Positions 61,932 to 64,000 of a DNA stretch of 64,000 nt are shown piece by piece. The stretch covers positions 136,084,288-136,148,287 of the forward strand of contig NC_089978.1 of assembly GCF_036417845.1 (NCBI RefSeq), given 5' to 3'. Position numbers and translations under genes: made by a program. Below the pieces are notes generated by a model. The model did not search any database, was not told the DNA's origin, and was given only the letters and a program-made list of their open reading frames with translations. Origin of the DNA: Apteryx mantelli. Its lineage: Eukaryota > Chordata > Aves > Apterygiformes > Apterygidae. Each line of letters starts with the position of its first letter. Positions within the stretch are counted from its first letter, which is position 1.

Positions 61932-62746
61932 GTAACGGCTTTACATATTTATGTTCTGAGAGGATCTGAAATGAAGGTTTGCACTCTTTCCTGCAGTCAT
62001 CCTCATTCATGCTGTCCCTCCCTTTTTCCCTGAGGCGCCCAGGTCACTGTGCAAATGTCAGCTAGCATGAGTGTGAGTGCTTACAGATCAATTCTTTGCT
62101 ACAAATTTCACATGTGATCTCGTGCATGTCACTTAGGCAGTGTCTGTGCTGCAGTCAGAGGTGCTCAGATACTGAAGGAAGGCTGCTATGAAGGTATCTA
62201 GGGAAGATGACTTTTCTGTGGAAAATCTATTGTAGTCTGCATGCACTCATTTTGATTGGTGTCCTGTCTTCCAAAGATAACTGTAGCTTGCAGCTTTCCA
62301 CTTCTGGTGGGGATGGGAAAGCAAATACAGATATTTCCCTCCATGCCATCTTGGTGCTGACTGCAAATGTTTTCCAAAGTTTCCTGAAGTCCTGCCTGAA
62401 AAAGGCACAAGGGCAGCCCTGACCCTTACCAATCAGATCTCCCCAATGTCTCACTGGAGAGCTCTTCAGGGTTCACGGCCAAGAGAGCCAGTGAGTACCC
62501 TGTTCAACCGGTTTCCATTGAGCAATGACAGTTACTGCACCATTTGATCTGTTTTTCACTAGTTTGTTTTTTCTATGCCTCTTTCTCTCCTGACAGCTGT
62601 GTTCTTGGTGACATCTGTGAGTTTCTGTCTACTGCTGTTTCTTGTGTGTACCTTTTCATTGTGCAATTTCTACCAGAAGCATTTTGCTGCTATGATCAAT
62701 GTTCCTATACAAATGACCAAAATATCCTCAATATTTTTCTCTACAG

Positions 62747-62830
62747 ATGATATGGTTTCTCATGGTGTTGCTCTAGATCTACCTACAAATGTGGTGAAAG
62801 GATCAGCCAGTGCCTCATTTTCTGTTGTTG
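62747..62830 (+). CDS. OVST: OVST exon 23 (84 bp)
   Basis: The exon reads DDMVSHGVALDLPTNVVKGS and ends ASFSVVG, between CTCTACAG and GTAAAT. Confidence 0.95.
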
Positions 62831-63746
62831 GTAAATATAAAAAAATAAAAAGATAAAAAGAAAGAAAATACAAAAACAGAGAATAAAAGATTTGTTGGGA
62901 TTCAAGATGTGACTTTTCACTCTTGGAATACAAAACTTTTCAGCAAAGAGACTGATTCTTGTTATGCCCAGCAATGTTCTTTGCTGCATCAGAGAAATCA
63001 AATTTCTAAATATTGGTGACATCCTTCAATTTTCTGTTTCAGTTTATTGGTATTTGAATATTTTGCTCAGAAATATTACATTTTGGAGTTATGACCTCAG
63101 CCAGACTTGTGCCAGTAAGATTGTCTTCCATTCATCCACCTGCAAATCAGAGATGTTAGTGAAATCTTTTCAGTCTTTTAGTGGATAGGACCTGGGCTGG
63201 TTACATTACTCACATGTAACAAAATCTTTGCTTTGATATGTTTGTGATTTCTGGTCATCCCAAAAATCCTTTGTTGGGTCTGTATCTACTCTCTTTCCTA
63301 AGAATAACAATTTAGAGATGGTTTGTGATACATCTACATAACCAAGGTTTCTGTTCAGCATTAGATGTTAATTCTGCAGTATCTCTGGTCTGTTATTCCT
63401 CTCTCCCCTCCAGCATACATGGAAGAAGAAGAGTTTCCTGGCAGTTCTTGTTTTCATTTCTAATAAGAAGCATTCGCTTGAAATGGCACTAAAATAACTT
63501 GTGTTTCTGGTGTGGGCAATTTAGTCTAAGTAATAAAAGAGGGGAAAGGGATTTCTTTGTTGACTGTAAAGCAGAACAGAACAAACCACTCAGTACTGAG
63601 AATTTCAGTTAGAAAGCTGTGTGGTACCATAGAGGCCATAGAGGCCCATCCAGGACCTTCCAGGACTCTGTCTACTGAACTGAAATTACTGTTCATTTCA
63701 GTGGCCCTGAGTTGTGCTAATCTCCCCGGCATCTCCCATTTCCCAG

Positions 63747-63923
63747 GCGACATCATGGGCACTGCCATGCAGGATGTGCAACAGCTCCTCCGGATGCCAT
63801 TCGGCTGTGGGGAGCAGAACATGGTCCTGTTTGCACCCAACATCTATGTCCTGGACTATCTGAACAAGACAGAGCAGCTGAGTGAGGAGGTCAAATTCAA
63901 GGCCATTGGATACTTAGTAAGCA
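63747..63923 (+). CDS. OVST: OVST exon 24, thioester motif GCGEQ
   Basis: The 177-bp exon reads [15 protein letters not shown], then [16 protein letters not shown] and VLDYLNKT. The cysteine codon is TGT 63806-63808 and the glutamine is CAG 63815-63817. The donor is GTAAGA. It is the last exon in the window; the gene continues to the right. Confidence 0.96.
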
Positions 63924-64000
63924 GTAAGAGTACTGTCCTTCTCTTCTGCTGTGTGCTAAAATCCCCACTGAGGCCCAGTAAGCAGAAACAGTAGCATGGC

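Larger units (their letters stand above)
44137..63923 (+). pseudogene. OVST: Locus 2: ovostatin, 5' two thirds, with inactivating changes
   Basis: Twenty-four exons in family order encode about 1000 residues. They begin with a signal peptide and KEPELQYVLMVPAV, run through the macroglobulin domains and bait region (exons 17/18), and reach thioester exon 24; the rest lies off the right edge. I recognise the protein as ovostatin, a large secreted egg-white protease inhibitor that traps proteases cleaving its bait region; close agreement is seen in nearly every exon. Defects: exon 4 lacks a GT donor (ATG|TTGAGT), exon 5 is followed by AGAAAG, TAG replaces a glutamine codon in exon 6 and TAA replaces a tyrosine codon in exon 8. 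Exons 9-24 are clean with consistent phases. The locus is therefore probably a recent pseudogene, or a null allele. Its thioester GCGEQ is intact; from memory of the family, chicken ovostatin lacks the cysteine. Introns show no other genes. Confidence 0.85.

Overview
The window looks like nuclear DNA from a bird, or less likely another archosaur or turtle. Three things suggest this: several CR1 LINEs whose 3' ends carry the octamer ATTCTGTG repeated, LTR-element fragments whose leader contains a minisatellite built on a CCAGCAACTGGAG-like unit, and two tandem genes of the alpha-2-macroglobulin/ovostatin family with ordinary vertebrate GT-AG introns. There are no bacterial features, CRISPR arrays or operons.

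Two macroglobulin loci lie head to tail on the + strand. Locus 1 (before 1187 to 19550) holds the 3' half of an ovostatin-like gene; exons 1-17 lie off the left edge. I recover 17 exons, by A2M-family order 18, 19 and 21-35, with splice sites and phases that mostly fit. Locus 2 (44137 to beyond 63923) holds the 5' two thirds of a gene recognisable as ovostatin (OVST): signal peptide, bait-region exons 17/18 and thioester exon 24, continuing off the right edge. The roughly 24 kb between them (19.8-44.0 kb) is mostly without recognisable genes and contains two large CR1 insertions: one with a 754-codon reverse-transcriptase frame at 21.6-24.0 kb, and a decayed, longer one at 36.1-39.3 kb.

Both loci are damaged although most exons read cleanly. 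Locus 1 has a TGA in the conserved PETWIWD block, no detectable exon 20, a 79-bp tandem duplication of an intron/exon boundary, and a 4.6 kb block carrying exons 26, 27 and 28 that is inverted relative to the rest of the gene. The inverted block lies exactly between two equal-length 400-bp CR1-derived arms in opposite orientation. Locus 2 has a TAG in exon 6, a TAA in exon 8 and non-consensus donors after exons 4 and 5. Both loci keep the thioester motif GCGEQ. I read this as recent decay of a duplicated protease-inhibitor cluster, with the inversion as the most striking structural event. An assembly flip between the inverted arms is the main alternative for the inversion.

If intact, the genes would encode secreted, thioester-containing bait-region protease traps, as found in plasma and egg white. 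The rest of the window is introns and intergenic DNA with old repeat remnants.
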